Source: Syntrophopropionicum propionicicum_A
GTDB lineage: Bacteria > Bacillota > Desulfotomaculia > Desulfotomaculales > Pelotomaculaceae
Length of the DNA: 64,000 nt
Assembly (NCBI RefSeq): GCF_048984525.1
Contig: NZ_JBMGJC010000010.1
Coordinates: forward strand, 89,417 to 153,416
Direction: 5' to 3'
Positions within the stretch are counted from its first letter, which is position 1; every line of letters begins with the position of its first letter. Below the pieces are notes generated by a model. That model saw nothing but the letters and a program-made list of their open reading frames with translations, ran no database searches and was not told where the DNA came from. Below, in pieces: positions 51,377-60,166 of the stretch. The translations under genes and the position numbers were made by a program.

Positions 51377-52663
51377 ATGTCTACAGTAGTTGTTATAGGC
51401 GCTCAGTGGGGGGACGAGGGAAAAGGCAAGGTAACCGATTTTCTGGCTGAAAAAGCAGACATGGTGGTCCGCTACATGGGTGGGAACAACGCCGGCCACA
51501 CGGTTGTGGTTGAAGACCGCGAGTTTAAAATGCACCTGATCCCGTCGGGGATCCTCTACCCTGATAAAATGTGCATTATTGGGAGCGGCGTGGTGATCGA
51601 CCCGGCAGTCCTGCTCAAAGAGCTGGAGTCACTGGAGAAGCAGGGCATCAGCACCGCGAACCTGAGGATCAGCCAGCGGGCCCACGTGATTTTCCCCTAC
51701 CACCAGAAGTTGGACCAGGTGGAAGAAGAGCGCAAGGGAAACAACAAGATAGGCACCACCTGCCGCGGCATAGGCCCGGCCTATACCGATAAATCAGCGC
51801 GGGTGGGGATAAGGGTGATAGACCTCCTGGATGCGGAAGAGTTTCCGGCGCTGCTCGAGGCGAACATAAAAAGCAAGAACCAGATCCTGACCGAGGTTTA
51901 CAACGGCAAGTCCCTGGACTACGGCGAAGTCCTCAATAATTTTAAGGGTTATGCCGAAGCCTTGAGAAAATACGTGTGCGACACTTCCATACTGGTCAAT
52001 GACGCGGTGCAGCAGGGGCAAAACATTGTCTTTGAAGGCGCCCAGGGGACCCTGCTGGACCTGGACCACGGCACTTACCCCTATGTTACCTCCTCGCACC
52101 CGACTGCGGCCGCCGCTTGTCTCGGAGCGGGTATCGGGCCGACCAGGATCGGGCGCGTGATCGGTGTGGCCAAGGCCTATACCACCCGGGTGGGAGAAGG
52201 CCCGTTCCCCACGGAGCTGAATGACGATACCGGCGCTTTGATCAGAAAGCAGGGCGGAGAATACGGCACCACCACCGGGCGGCCCCGGCGCTGCGGCTGG
52301 TATGACGGGGTGGTTGGCCGCTACGCGGTAAGGATCAACGGCCTGGACTACCTGGCCATTACCAAGCTGGACGTTTTGAGCGGCCTGGAGACGGTAAGGA
52401 TCTGCACCGGGTACAACTACCGGGGGGAAGTTATTAATGAGTTCCCGGCCAGCCTCAAGGTGTTGAACGAATGCGTGCCGGTTTACGAGGATTTCCCCGG
52501 CTGGAGCGAGGATATAACCAAAGCCAGGAAGCTTGAGGACCTGCCGGTCCAAGCCAGGCGTTACCTGGACCGGATCAGCGAGATCAGCGGCGCCCCCATA
52601 GCCCTGATCGGCGTGGGCAGCAGGCGGGCCCAGACCATACTGACGGCTGACCTGTACAATTAA
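51377..52663 (+). CDS. purA: Adenylosuccinate synthetase
   Basis: PurA makes adenylosuccinate from IMP, GTP and Asp. 428 residues. The GTP loop and catalytic Asp lie in GAQWGDEGKGKVTD, IMP-binding NNAGHTVV, catalytic His within it, and TTTGRPRRCGW near residue 300. ATG 51377 follows GGAGG. Confidence 0.97.
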   Translation: MSTVVVIGAQWGDEGKGKVTDFLAEKADMVVRYMGGNNAGHTVVVEDREFKMHLIPSGILYPDKMCIIGSGVVIDPAVLLKELESLEKQGISTANLRISQRAHVIFPYHQKLDQVEEERKGNNKIGTTCRGIGPAYTDKSARVGIRVIDLLDAEEFPALLEANIKSKNQILTEVYNGKSLDYGEVLNNFKGYAEALRKYVCDTSILVNDAVQQGQNIVFEGAQGTLLDLDHGTYPYVTSSHPTAAAACLGAGIGPTRIGRVIGVAKAYTTRVGEGPFPTELNDDTGALIRKQGGEYGTTTGRPRRCGWYDGVVGRYAVRINGLDYLAITKLDVLSGLETVRICTGYNYRGEVINEFPASLKVLNECVPVYEDFPGWSEDITKARKLEDLPVQARRYLDRISEISGAPIALIGVGSRRAQTILTADLYN

Positions 52664-52775
52664 AGCCCGCTGTAAAAACAGGTAAAAATTATTCGCCATT
52701 ATGCGGCGAAACCTGTATATTAGTGGTTGACTCCGTATGCGGGTTATAGTAACATATCTAACTGTAGGGTCTTTT

Positions 52776-52851
52776 GGGCCATTAGCTCAGTCGGTAGAGC
52801 ACCTGACTTTTAATCAGGGTGTCCCGCGTTCGAGTCGCGGATGGCTCACCA
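52776..52851 (+). tRNA. tRNA-Lys (TTT)
   Basis: Acceptor GGGCCAT/ATGGCTC, encoded CCA, T loop TTCGAGT, anticodon stem CTGA/TCAG around CTTTTAA, anticodon TTT. A possible promoter TTGACT/TAACAT lies at 52727-52755. Confidence 0.95.
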
Positions 52852-52863
52852 ACCAGTTATAAA

Positions 52864-52891
52864 ATACGGGCGGCAGGCTAGCCGCCCGTAT
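52864..52891 (+). terminator. tRNA-Lys terminator
   Basis: ATACGGGCGGC / GCCGCCCGTAT with 6-nt loop, T-rich tail. Confidence 0.75.
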
Positions 52892-52951
52892 TTGCTTCTA
52901 ATTGTTGTACCCGGTACCTAAGATATTAAGTTATTGGCAGATCTCCGAAAC

Positions 52952-52980
52952 TTGATTTTTAAAAACAAAGAAGCTATAAT
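52952..52980 (+). promoter_or_regulatory. tRNA-Gly promoter
   Basis: TTGATT (52952-52957), 17-nt spacer, TATAAT (52975-52980), 12 nt ahead of the tRNA. Confidence 0.75.
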
Positions 52981-52991
52981 ATTAAAGCCGG

Positions 52992-53066
52992 GCGGGTGTA
53001 GCTCAACGGTAGAGCATCAGCTTCCCAAGCTGAGGGTTGCGAGTTCGATCCTCGTCACCCGCTCCA
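52992..53066 (+). tRNA. tRNA-Gly (CCC)
   Basis: Acceptor GCGGGTG/CACCCGC, encoded CCA, anticodon stem CAGCT/AGCTG around TCCCA, anticodon CCC. Confidence 0.94.
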
Positions 53067-53113
53067 GTAATTTCAGAGGTAGTAAGACAGTTTTATACAG
53101 TAAAGTATTTATT

Positions 53114-53146
53114 AAAACCCTGCTTGTTAATAAGCAGGGTTTTTTG
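53114..53146 (+). terminator. tRNA-Gly terminator
   Basis: AAAACCCTGCTT / AAGCAGGGTTTTTT with a 6-nt loop. Confidence 0.85.
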
Positions 53147-53349
53147 CGTGTTAAGAAACCGCACATAACCGGCAGGATTATTGGACAATATGTGGAAATA
53201 TGGCAAAAGGGACGTTTAATTTTAGTAAAATGTTGTTATGGTATTATAAATATCCTGTGATCGATGGCGCTCACAGTAGTCTGTGTTAAGGAACATCCAG
53301 TTTACTGCCTGCATGAGCCTTAACAACAACAATGAAAGGGAGCAGGGGA

Positions 53350-55041
53350 ATGACCGCAGACGGCTATAATACAACATCAAACTTTATTCAGAACATTATT
53401 AACGAAGATTTTGAGACAAACAAGTACGGCCGGCAGGTCCATACCCGTTTCCCGCCCGAGCCGAACGGTTACCTCCATATCGGGCACGCCAAATCCATCT
53501 GCCTGAATTTCGGGATCGCCGCCAAAAACGACGGGCTGTGCAACCTGCGTTTTGACGACACCAACCCGACCAAAGAGGAAGTCGAATACGTTGAATCAAT
53601 CAAGGCGGATGTCAAGTGGCTCGGCTTTGACTGGGGCGACAGGATGTACTATGCCTCGGACTACTTTGACCAGTTGCACGAATACGCAGTCCAGTTGATC
53701 AAGACGGGAAAGGCGTATGTTTGCGACCTGAGCGCTGAAGAAATCAGGAAATACCGAGGCACCCTGATCGAGCCGGGCAGGGAGAGCCCGTACAGAAACC
53801 GCCCGGTTGAAGAGAACCTGGACCTGTTCAGGCGGATGAGGGATGGCGAATTCGAGGAGGGATCCCGGGTCCTGCGGGCCAAGATCGATATGTCCTCGCC
53901 CAACCTGAACTTGCGTGACCCGGTCATCTACCGCATAATGAAGGCATCGCACCACCGGACGGGCGACAGGTGGCGCATCTACCCGATGTACGATTACGCG
54001 CACCCGATATCCGATTCCATCGAGGGCATTACCCATTCCATCTGCACCCTGGAATTTGAAGACCACCGGCCGCTTTACGACTGGATCCTGGAAGCGCTCG
54101 GCATATTTCACCCGCAGCAGATCGAGTTTGCCCGCTTAAACCTTACCTACACAGTTATGAGCAAGCGTAAGCTCCGCCAGCTGGTGGAAGAAGGATACGT
54201 CAGCGGGTGGGACGACCCGCGCATGCCCACCATATCGGGTTTGCGCCGGCGCGGCTACACTCCCGAGTCCATCCGCAGCTTTTGTGAGGAAATCGGGGTG
54301 GCCAAGGCCAACAGTATGGTTGATATCGCGATGCTCGAGCACAGCATCAGGGAGGACCTTAATTCCCGTGCCCCGCGAGTTATGGCCGTGCTGCGGCCGC
54401 TCAAGCTGGTCATCGACAATTATCCGGAAGAGCAGGTCGAAGAGCTGACAGCCGAGAACAACCCGGAGAACCCGGCAATGGGGTCGCGCATGGTACCCTT
54501 TACCAGGGAAGTCTACATTGAGCGCGAAGACTTTAACGAAAACCCGCCCAAGAAATTTTTCCGCCTTGCCCCCGGCAGCGAGGTGCGGCTGAAGCACGCG
54601 TATATTATAAAATGCGAGCGGGTTGTGAAGGATGAAAATACCGGCGAGATAACCGAGCTGCACTGCACTTACGACCCGGAAACGCGCAGTGGTTCCGGCA
54701 GCATGCGCAAGGTCAAAGGAACGCTGCACTGGGTCTCGGCGCAGCACGCCGTCCCGGTTGAAGTGCGCCTGTACAGCAGCCTGTTTACCAGGGAAAACCC
54801 TGACGAAGAGGACGATTTTAAAGCCTGTATCAACCCGGATTCCTGTGAGGTGCTGACCTCCTGCCTGGTTGAGCCCAGCCTGGCGCGGGCGATGGCGGGA
54901 AGCCGCTACCAGTTTTTAAGGCACGGCTATTTTTGTGTTGATCCAATCGATACAACTGCGAATGCCCCTGTGTTCAACCGCATAGTATCTTTAAAAGACA
55001 CCTGGGCAAAAATCATGAAGGCCGAACAGACGAAGAAATAA
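53350..55041 (+). CDS. glnS: Glutaminyl-tRNA synthetase
   Basis: A 563-residue class I synthetase. HIGH signature PNGYLHIGHAKS (about residue 40) and MSKRK as the KMSKS site; DDTNPTKEEVEYVESI is characteristic of GlnRS; two C-terminal beta-barrel anticodon domains follow. It charges tRNA-Gln directly. Most Firmicutes instead use GluRS plus GatCAB, so direct charging is notable. ATG 53350 has GGGAG ahead; ATG 53332 has none. Confidence 0.96.
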   Translation: MTADGYNTTSNFIQNIINEDFETNKYGRQVHTRFPPEPNGYLHIGHAKSICLNFGIAAKNDGLCNLRFDDTNPTKEEVEYVESIKADVKWLGFDWGDRMYYASDYFDQLHEYAVQLIKTGKAYVCDLSAEEIRKYRGTLIEPGRESPYRNRPVEENLDLFRRMRDGEFEEGSRVLRAKIDMSSPNLNLRDPVIYRIMKASHHRTGDRWRIYPMYDYAHPISDSIEGITHSICTLEFEDHRPLYDWILEALGIFHPQQIEFARLNLTYTVMSKRKLRQLVEEGYVSGWDDPRMPTISGLRRRGYTPESIRSFCEEIGVAKANSMVDIAMLEHSIREDLNSRAPRVMAVLRPLKLVIDNYPEEQVEELTAENNPENPAMGSRMVPFTREVYIEREDFNENPPKKFFRLAPGSEVRLKHAYIIKCERVVKDENTGEITELHCTYDPETRSGSGSMRKVKGTLHWVSAQHAVPVEVRLYSSLFTRENPDEEDDFKACINPDSCEVLTSCLVEPSLARAMAGSRYQFLRHGYFCVDPIDTTANAPVFNRIVSLKDTWAKIMKAEQTKK

Positions 55042-55052
55042 AAGGGAAAAAC

Positions 55053-55337
55053 ATGAAAGCAAACTATTCCTCAGAGCTTTTTTGCGGGCACTGCGGCAGA
55101 AAGGGCCTGTCGAAAGTGCTTTCTGAGTACAGCGAGAGGGATATTGAAACTTTGTCCAGCCCCTGCGGCTACCTGGTAAAGCAAAGTAAAAGGCCCTGGG
55201 GTCTGGCATATATTTTATCGCGCTGCATGCATTGTGAAAATGTGACCCTGACCAAAATAGACTGGCACGATGATTTCAGTGCGGCAGAATATTCCTATAC
55301 AATTTTATTTCCCACCGGCGATCAGTCAATAAAATAA
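55053..55337 (+). CDS. Hypothetical two-CxxC protein (DUF4145-like N-terminus)
   Basis: A 94-residue protein 11 nt after glnS, probably cotranscribed. Two zinc-ribbon-like pairs, CGHCG at the start and CMHC near residue 58, with a beta-rich YSYTILFPTG end. It resembles the N-terminal part of DUF4145 proteins but stops early, so it may be a truncated member. Function unknown. Confidence 0.55.
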   Translation: MKANYSSELFCGHCGRKGLSKVLSEYSERDIETLSSPCGYLVKQSKRPWGLAYILSRCMHCENVTLTKIDWHDDFSAAEYSYTILFPTGDQSIK

Positions 55338-55415
55338 TTTGATAAAACACCCAGGCTTCATAAGATAATTTTATAAAAAAGCAAAACTTATACATTATTA
55401 ACTGCTCAAAAAACA

Positions 55416-55441
55416 AGACCCTGCCGTATCAGACAGGGTCT
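55416..55441 (-). terminator. Terminator on minus strand
   Basis: AGACCCTG / CAGGGTCT hairpin followed on the minus strand by TGTTTTTTG. Fits the small gene at 55531-55725. Confidence 0.7.
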
Positions 55442-55530
55442 CGATAATTTAAGCAGTTTAAAAAAGGGAATAACATACCAGCAGAACGAAGAATGAACCT
55501 TTTCGGTATCACTCAGATAGGCCAATACGG

Positions 55531-55725
55531 CTATTGATGGGATATCCTTTGCTGGTAGCCGAAGATCTCTTCGTAGGTGGACCTGTTTCTAACCATTATT
55601 TTCCGGGTTTCCATGCTGTTCAGCTCGGTAATTTTTTCTATTTTCCAGCTTCCCCCGTTCGAAAACCCGGAGACGATATAACTATAATAAAATTTTATGC
55701 TGTCAAATAATTTGAAAAAACTCAC
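55531..55725 (-). CDS. Hypothetical protein, 64 residues
   Basis: GTG 55725 lies 7 nt after AGGGGG. The product is aromatic-rich at the N-terminus (FFKLFDSIKFYYSYIVSGF) then polar, with an RNRSTYEEIFG end. A terminator follows. A single weak membrane or surface helix is possible. No family recognised. Confidence 0.5.
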   Translation of the reverse strand: MSFFKLFDSIKFYYSYIVSGFSNGGSWKIEKITELNSMETRKIMVRNRSTYEEIFGYQQRISHQ

Positions 55726-55945
55726 GCTATAACCCCCTGTAATATTCTAACATTAATTAAATTATTGAACAATATATATTGTAGAAATTTATCGTTTTTT
55801 GCACTATGTGTTGTGGAAAACTGCCTGCATGGGGAATTATGTGGTCAGGGATAAACTCTGCCGGATAAAGACAAATGCCCGCGCAGGCCGGGTTTTTAGC
55901 CTGTAGTTTTTGTTTTATAAGGGGGCTTTTTGCGTTTTCAGCCGG

Positions 55946-55974
55946 TTGCGCCGCTATCTCTGATCATTTATAAT
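55946..55974 (+). promoter_or_regulatory. Promoter of the SCIFF locus
   Basis: TTGCGC (55946-55951), 17-nt spacer, TATAAT (55969-55974), 26 nt ahead of the peptide start. Confidence 0.7.
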
Positions 55975-55999
55975 GACTAGTGAAGCGAGGTGGTAAACT

Positions 56000-56149
56000 T
56001 TGGGCAAGCATATAAAGACAATAAACAGCGTTAACCTGGCAGCTACTGTCAAGGATCGCGGCTGTGGGGAATGCCAGTCCTCCTGCCAGTCAGCCTGCAA
56101 GACCTCCTGCACGGTTGGCAACCAAGTCTGTGCAAAAGAAAACAAGTAA
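56000..56149 (+). CDS. scfA: SCIFF ranthipeptide precursor (six Cys in forty-five)
   Basis: A 49-residue RiPP precursor. TTG 56000 follows GCGAGGTGG. Leader MGKHIKTINSVNLAATVKD, then the core with six cysteines at 22, 25, 29, 33, 37 and 44 (CGECQSSCQSACKTSC and a final VC). This is the SCIFF signature conserved across Clostridia. The adjacent radical SAM maturase installs Cys sulfur to non-alpha carbon thioethers. The mature product has been linked in other clostridia to cell signalling; its role here is not known. Confidence 0.95.
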   Translation: MGKHIKTINSVNLAATVKDRGCGECQSSCQSACKTSCTVGNQVCAKENK

Positions 56150-56188
56150 AAAAGAGCCTTGTCCTTCAAAGGGACGAGGTGCTTTTTT
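56148..56188 (+). terminator. Attenuator between SCIFF peptide and maturase
   Basis: A-run plus GAGCCTTGTCCT (56148-56165) pairs with GGGACGAGGTGC plus T-run (56171-56188), 5-nt loop, with a single mismatch and three G-U pairs. It starts inside the scfA stop codon. Partial read-through would give much more peptide mRNA than maturase mRNA. Confidence 0.8.
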
Positions 56189-56204
56189 GAGGAGGACAAA
56201 TTAT

Positions 56205-57554
56205 TTGCTTCACAAGTTCGAGTTTGACGGGAGCAGAGTTGTTCTGGATGTCCACAGCGGAACTGTCCATGTGGTGGACGAGCTGGTCTGGGACCTTTTG
56301 GAAGACTACCGTCAGATACCCGGCGAAAGCCTTGTTAAGAAATACTGTCAAAAATACGATATTAAAGATATAGAAGAAGCCCTCGCTGAAATCAAAGGCC
56401 TGGAGAAAAAAGGGCAGCTTTTCAGCGGGGACCCCTGCCGGGATCTGTACAGCCCTCCCGTTGGGTTTGAGGTCAAGTCACTGTGCCTGCACCTGGCCCA
56501 CTCCTGCAACCTGCGATGCCGGTACTGCTTTGCCGGGCAGGGGCGCTTTGGCGGAGATGACGAGCTGATGCCTGCTGACACAGGCAAAAGGGCCCTTGAT
56601 TTTTTAATCGCCCGCTCGGGTTCCCGCAGGCGCCTCGAGGTTGATTTTTTCGGCGGAGAGCCTCTCTTAAATCTTTCTGTTTTGCAGGAACTGGTTGATT
56701 ATGGCCGGGAGCGGGGACATAAGTCCGGCAAAGATTTCAAATTCACCCTTACCACAAACGCGGTCCTTCTGGATGAAAAGGTTACGCAATACCTCAACGA
56801 GCAAAATATCAGCGTTGTGCTCAGCCTGGACGGCCGGCGCGAGGTGCATGACGCCATGCGTCCCAAACCGGGAGGGGCCGGTTCTTACGATATTGTGATG
56901 GACAGGATAAAAAGTTTTGTAAACTCCAGGGGCGGTGAAAATTATATTATCCGCGGGACCTATACCCGTCGCAATACTGATTTTTGCGCTGACGTGCTGC
57001 ACATCGCGGACATGGGGTTTGAACACCTTTCGGTGGAGCCGGTGGTGGCGCCGGAGGAGGCTGAGTATTCAATTCGCGGGGAGGACCTGCCCTGCTTGTT
57101 CTCACAGTATGAAGCTTTAACGCGGGAGTTGCTGCGGCGCAGGCGGAATGGCAACCCCTTTGATTTTTTTCACTTTAATATCGACCTTGACGGGGGGCCG
57201 TGCCTGCCGAAGCGCCTGACCGGCTGCGGCGCCGGCCACGAGTATATGGCCGTGGCTCCAAACGGGGACATTTATCCCTGCCACCAGTTTGTCGGCAGGG
57301 AAGGGTTTTTGCTTGGAAATGTATATGAACAAAAAATAAATGGCGCTTTGGTTTCTCAATTCAGGACAGCCCATGTATACAACAAAGAAACATGTGCCGG
57401 CTGCTGGGCCAGGTTTTACTGCAGCGGCGGATGCCACGCCAATGCCGAAATGTCAAACGGCACTATCTTAGAGCCATACAGCCTGGGGTGCGAGCTGGCT
57501 AAAAAAAGACTGGAATGCGCTATTTATTTAAAAGTAATGGAGGCCGGCGCATAA
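56205..57554 (+). CDS. scfB: Radical SAM SCIFF peptide maturase
   Basis: A 449-residue SPASM-type radical SAM enzyme. TTG 56205 follows GAGGAGG and gives the family start (MLHKFEFDGSRVVLDVHSG); a longer frame from 56064 would overlap the peptide and is rejected. N-terminal precursor-binding domain (about 1-80), [4Fe-4S] site CNLRCRYC (Cys 101, 105, 108), GGEP motif in DFFGGEPLLNL, and a C-terminal SPASM region with CGAGHEYMAVAPNGDIYPC and CAGCWARFYCSGGC cysteines. It forms ranthipeptide thioethers on ScfA. Confidence 0.96.
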   Translation: MLHKFEFDGSRVVLDVHSGTVHVVDELVWDLLEDYRQIPGESLVKKYCQKYDIKDIEEALAEIKGLEKKGQLFSGDPCRDLYSPPVGFEVKSLCLHLAHSCNLRCRYCFAGQGRFGGDDELMPADTGKRALDFLIARSGSRRRLEVDFFGGEPLLNLSVLQELVDYGRERGHKSGKDFKFTLTTNAVLLDEKVTQYLNEQNISVVLSLDGRREVHDAMRPKPGGAGSYDIVMDRIKSFVNSRGGENYIIRGTYTRRNTDFCADVLHIADMGFEHLSVEPVVAPEEAEYSIRGEDLPCLFSQYEALTRELLRRRRNGNPFDFFHFNIDLDGGPCLPKRLTGCGAGHEYMAVAPNGDIYPCHQFVGREGFLLGNVYEQKINGALVSQFRTAHVYNKETCAGCWARFYCSGGCHANAEMSNGTILEPYSLGCELAKKRLECAIYLKVMEAGA

Positions 57555-57688
57555 AGGGAAAGGCAAGGAAAAAACCGGCCTGGCTGGCTCTGCCCGCCAT
57601 TCCGTAAATAATCTGGCATATGAACCAAATATTCACCGCTATTCCGGGTTTAGCATGATTTTCGCCCGTTTCCTATGACAGCAGTAAG

Positions 57689-57718
57689 TTTACCGGTTAT
57701 TTACCGCTATGTTATAAT
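57689..57718 (+). promoter_or_regulatory. Promoter of the M23 peptidase gene
   Basis: TTTACC (57689-57694), 18-nt spacer, TATAAT (57713-57718). Confidence 0.55.
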
Positions 57719-57805
57719 ATACCCGCGTTTTTTTCGTTGCCTTAGATTGCTAAATTTGTAAACCAACCAATGATAATAAAAAATTTGTGAAAGGAGCTGA
57801 AGCGT

Positions 57806-59230
57806 TTGCCGCTTAAGCAAGGAGGACTGCGGCGCCTTCCGGTGTTGGGAAATTTGAGCTTTGTGTTAGCTTATCTCGGTATAGCTCAACAATGGTTTAT
57901 GAAACAAACCATACCGCGCCGGATTGTAATTGGAGTTGCACTCTATCTGACAGTTGCGCTGTCGCTTTACGCCGCTTTTGCTGGAAACGCATGCGCGGTT
58001 AAAGCGAATGGAACAGTGATAGCCATTGCCGCTGATCAAACTACAGCTAAAAAAGCCCTGGCCGAACTGGTAGAATATAAAACCGGAGAGGCAGGCAGGA
58101 CCGTAAGTTATATTGAGAAGGTTTCGTTCGTAGGTATAAGGGTCAAGGATAAAGCTGAAGATATTTTGGATTTTGAGGAGCTTAAGGCACAGATGAGCAG
58201 TGCTCTGACATTCAAGACGCAGGGCGCGGCCATCCTGGTTAACGGGGAAGAGAAAGTCCTGCTGAAAGACAGGCAGGAGGCTGAAACCCTGTTGGGCTGG
58301 CTGAAATCGGTTTACCCCGTTGAACCTTCCGATCAGTTGGGATTCAAAGAGAATATTGAAATAGCCGACGTTTTTGCAGACATTGGCGAGGCCATGGATT
58401 TTGAAACGGCTAAAAAAATGGTTTTACTGGGTACAAACAAAATAGTGCAGTACACGGTCAAGGACGGTGATACCCTCTGGGATATATCACGGGCCGTCCA
58501 TATCGACCAGGACCAGATCGTATTTACCAACCCGGGCTTGAACCCGGAAGATTTAAGCATCGACCAGGTGCTTTACCTGAGCCAGGAGGCGCCTTTAATC
58601 ACGGTCGTAGCGACCAGGGAAGTTACTGTAGACGAGAAAATTGCATATTCCGTAAATGTTAAATACGATGACGGGCTCCTGCTGGGAGAGAAAGTTATTA
58701 TCAGCGAGGGTATACCCGGGGAAAGGACCGTCACATACAGGATTACGCGTGAGAACGGCCTGGAAACAGGCAGAGAGGTCCTCAATCAAGTAGTTAGAAG
58801 CGAACCCAAGACAGAAGAGGTTGTTAAGGGAGCAATAACCATGGTGGCCTCCAGGGGCAGTTCGGTAAGGCTGGCCTGGCCCTGTGACGGCGGTGTGGTG
58901 TCTTCCTTTGGTATGCGCTGGGGCCGGATGCACGAAGGCATAGATCTGGACGCCAGCTATGGAAGCGATGTGGTGGCTGTGGCCGGCGGCACCGTGGTTG
59001 ACGCGGGATGGGACGGGGGATACGGCATGAAAGTCGAAATATCCCACGGAGGCGGCCTGGTGACCAGGTACGCTCACCTATCCAAAATATATGCGGATCT
59101 GGGAGATTCAGTTGACCGGGGTGAAACCATCGGCCTGGTCGGCTCCACGGGTAACTCTACCGGCCCTCACCTGCACTTGGAGACCATCGTGGGGGGCGAG
59201 CCGCAGGACCCGCTGGACTTCCTGCCGTAA
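57806..59230 (+). CDS. LysM-G5-M23 cell-wall endopeptidase
   Basis: A 474-residue envelope protein. One N-terminal membrane anchor (about residues 39-58), an extracytoplasmic stretch, LysM (about 212-256, VKDGDTLWDIS), G5 domain (about 262-340) and M23 peptidase with HEGIDLDA (His, Asp) and HLHLE. It cleaves peptidoglycan peptides, as in sporulation or cell separation. TTG 57806 follows AAAGGAG. A hairpin ends the gene. Confidence 0.93.
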   Translation: MPLKQGGLRRLPVLGNLSFVLAYLGIAQQWFMKQTIPRRIVIGVALYLTVALSLYAAFAGNACAVKANGTVIAIAADQTTAKKALAELVEYKTGEAGRTVSYIEKVSFVGIRVKDKAEDILDFEELKAQMSSALTFKTQGAAILVNGEEKVLLKDRQEAETLLGWLKSVYPVEPSDQLGFKENIEIADVFADIGEAMDFETAKKMVLLGTNKIVQYTVKDGDTLWDISRAVHIDQDQIVFTNPGLNPEDLSIDQVLYLSQEAPLITVVATREVTVDEKIAYSVNVKYDDGLLLGEKVIISEGIPGERTVTYRITRENGLETGREVLNQVVRSEPKTEEVVKGAITMVASRGSSVRLAWPCDGGVVSSFGMRWGRMHEGIDLDASYGSDVVAVAGGTVVDAGWDGGYGMKVEISHGGGLVTRYAHLSKIYADLGDSVDRGETIGLVGSTGNSTGPHLHLETIVGGEPQDPLDFLP

Positions 59231-59312
59231 CAGGGGTCAGAAATCGGAAGTCGGATGACAAGGATGTCAGACGACAGGAAAAAGAAAAAGATTAAAGTTT
59301 TAAAGATTAATG

Positions 59313-59346
59313 CCGCCCGGGGTTTTAGGACCCGGGCGGATGTTTT
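59313..59346 (+). terminator. Rho-independent terminator
   Basis: CCGCCCGGG / CCCGGGCGG, followed by ATGTTTTA. Confidence 0.7.
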
Positions 59347-59453
59347 ACCGGATAATGTTACTTGAGAGAGTAATACGACAGCAAATGCTTTACATTTAAT
59401 AGGGGTTGTAAACGGTCCCGACAGTGCTATAATACATTTGAGGTGGTGCGAAA

Positions 59454-60035
59454 ATGTTTTTTGGAAGGTCAAGAAACAAGTTAAGGAGAGCCATTTTTAT
59501 AACGATAACCGCTTTAATCGCTATCGGCCTGGTTATCCCGCTGGCGAGCCTGTTTCAGGACCAGCCGTCGGGCGGAGGGGCGCAGAATTCCGGGACAGCC
59601 CAAAAAACACCGCAGGAGAGGCTTGCCGAGCTTGAAGCCGAAGCCGTAAAAAGCCCCGGAAACACAGCGGTTTTGATGGAACTGGCTGAGGCTTATATTT
59701 ACACCAGCAAACCGGACCAGGCTGTTAAGACCTATGAGCAGGTACTGGCGGCTGACCCCGGTTATTCCGAGGCCCGCTATATGATAGCCTATGTTTATTA
59801 CATGAGCGGTAAATTCGACCAGGCGGAAACGAACCTGAAAGAACTGGCACAAAAGGATCCCAATTTTAGAGACACCCATCTTCTCTACGGTTATGTGCTG
59901 GGAGCCGGCAAAAAGGATTATGCGGGTGGCATCCAGGAGCTTGAAAAGTTCATAGCCCTGGCCAGGGAAGGATCGGATGTTGAAAAGGCCAAGCTGACTA
60001 TTAATGAATGGAAAACAGCACAGGCCAAAAATTAA
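59454..60035 (+). CDS. Membrane-anchored TPR protein
   Basis: A 193-residue protein: basic start, one membrane segment (about 13-33), a polar linker (DQPSGGGAQNSG), then three TPR-like helical hairpins (about 50-180; e.g. DQAVKTYEQVLAADPGYSEA). Likely an extracytoplasmic protein-protein scaffold. Located between two envelope proteases. ATG 59454 follows GAGGTGG. Confidence 0.85.
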   Translation: MFFGRSRNKLRRAIFITITALIAIGLVIPLASLFQDQPSGGGAQNSGTAQKTPQERLAELEAEAVKSPGNTAVLMELAEAYIYTSKPDQAVKTYEQVLAADPGYSEARYMIAYVYYMSGKFDQAETNLKELAQKDPNFRDTHLLYGYVLGAGKKDYAGGIQELEKFIALAREGSDVEKAKLTINEWKTAQAKN

Positions 60036-60047
60036 ATGAATCATGTG

Positions 60048-60089
60048 CCGCGGGGAATTTGAAAGAAAATAACCCCGCGGTTATTTTTT
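60048..60089 (+). terminator. Rho-independent terminator
   Basis: CCGCGGGG / CCCCGCGG, 17-nt loop, then TTATTTTTT. Confidence 0.75.
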
Positions 60090-60166
60090 GCATATATTTC
60101 CGCTAGGAAGGCCTATTCGCCAGTCTTATAATAATACTGGTCAACGAATCAGTTAGGAGGCTGGCT

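Noticed and set aside
53147..53331. T-box or riboswitch ahead of glnS
   Set aside because: No GGTGGNACCGCG-type motif or known aptamer core in the leader.
56064..56204. Upstream extension of the SCIFF maturase with a Pro/Ala-rich N-terminus
   Set aside because: It overlaps the precursor gene in another frame and crosses the attenuator; the TTG at 56205 has a strong binding site and matches the family start.
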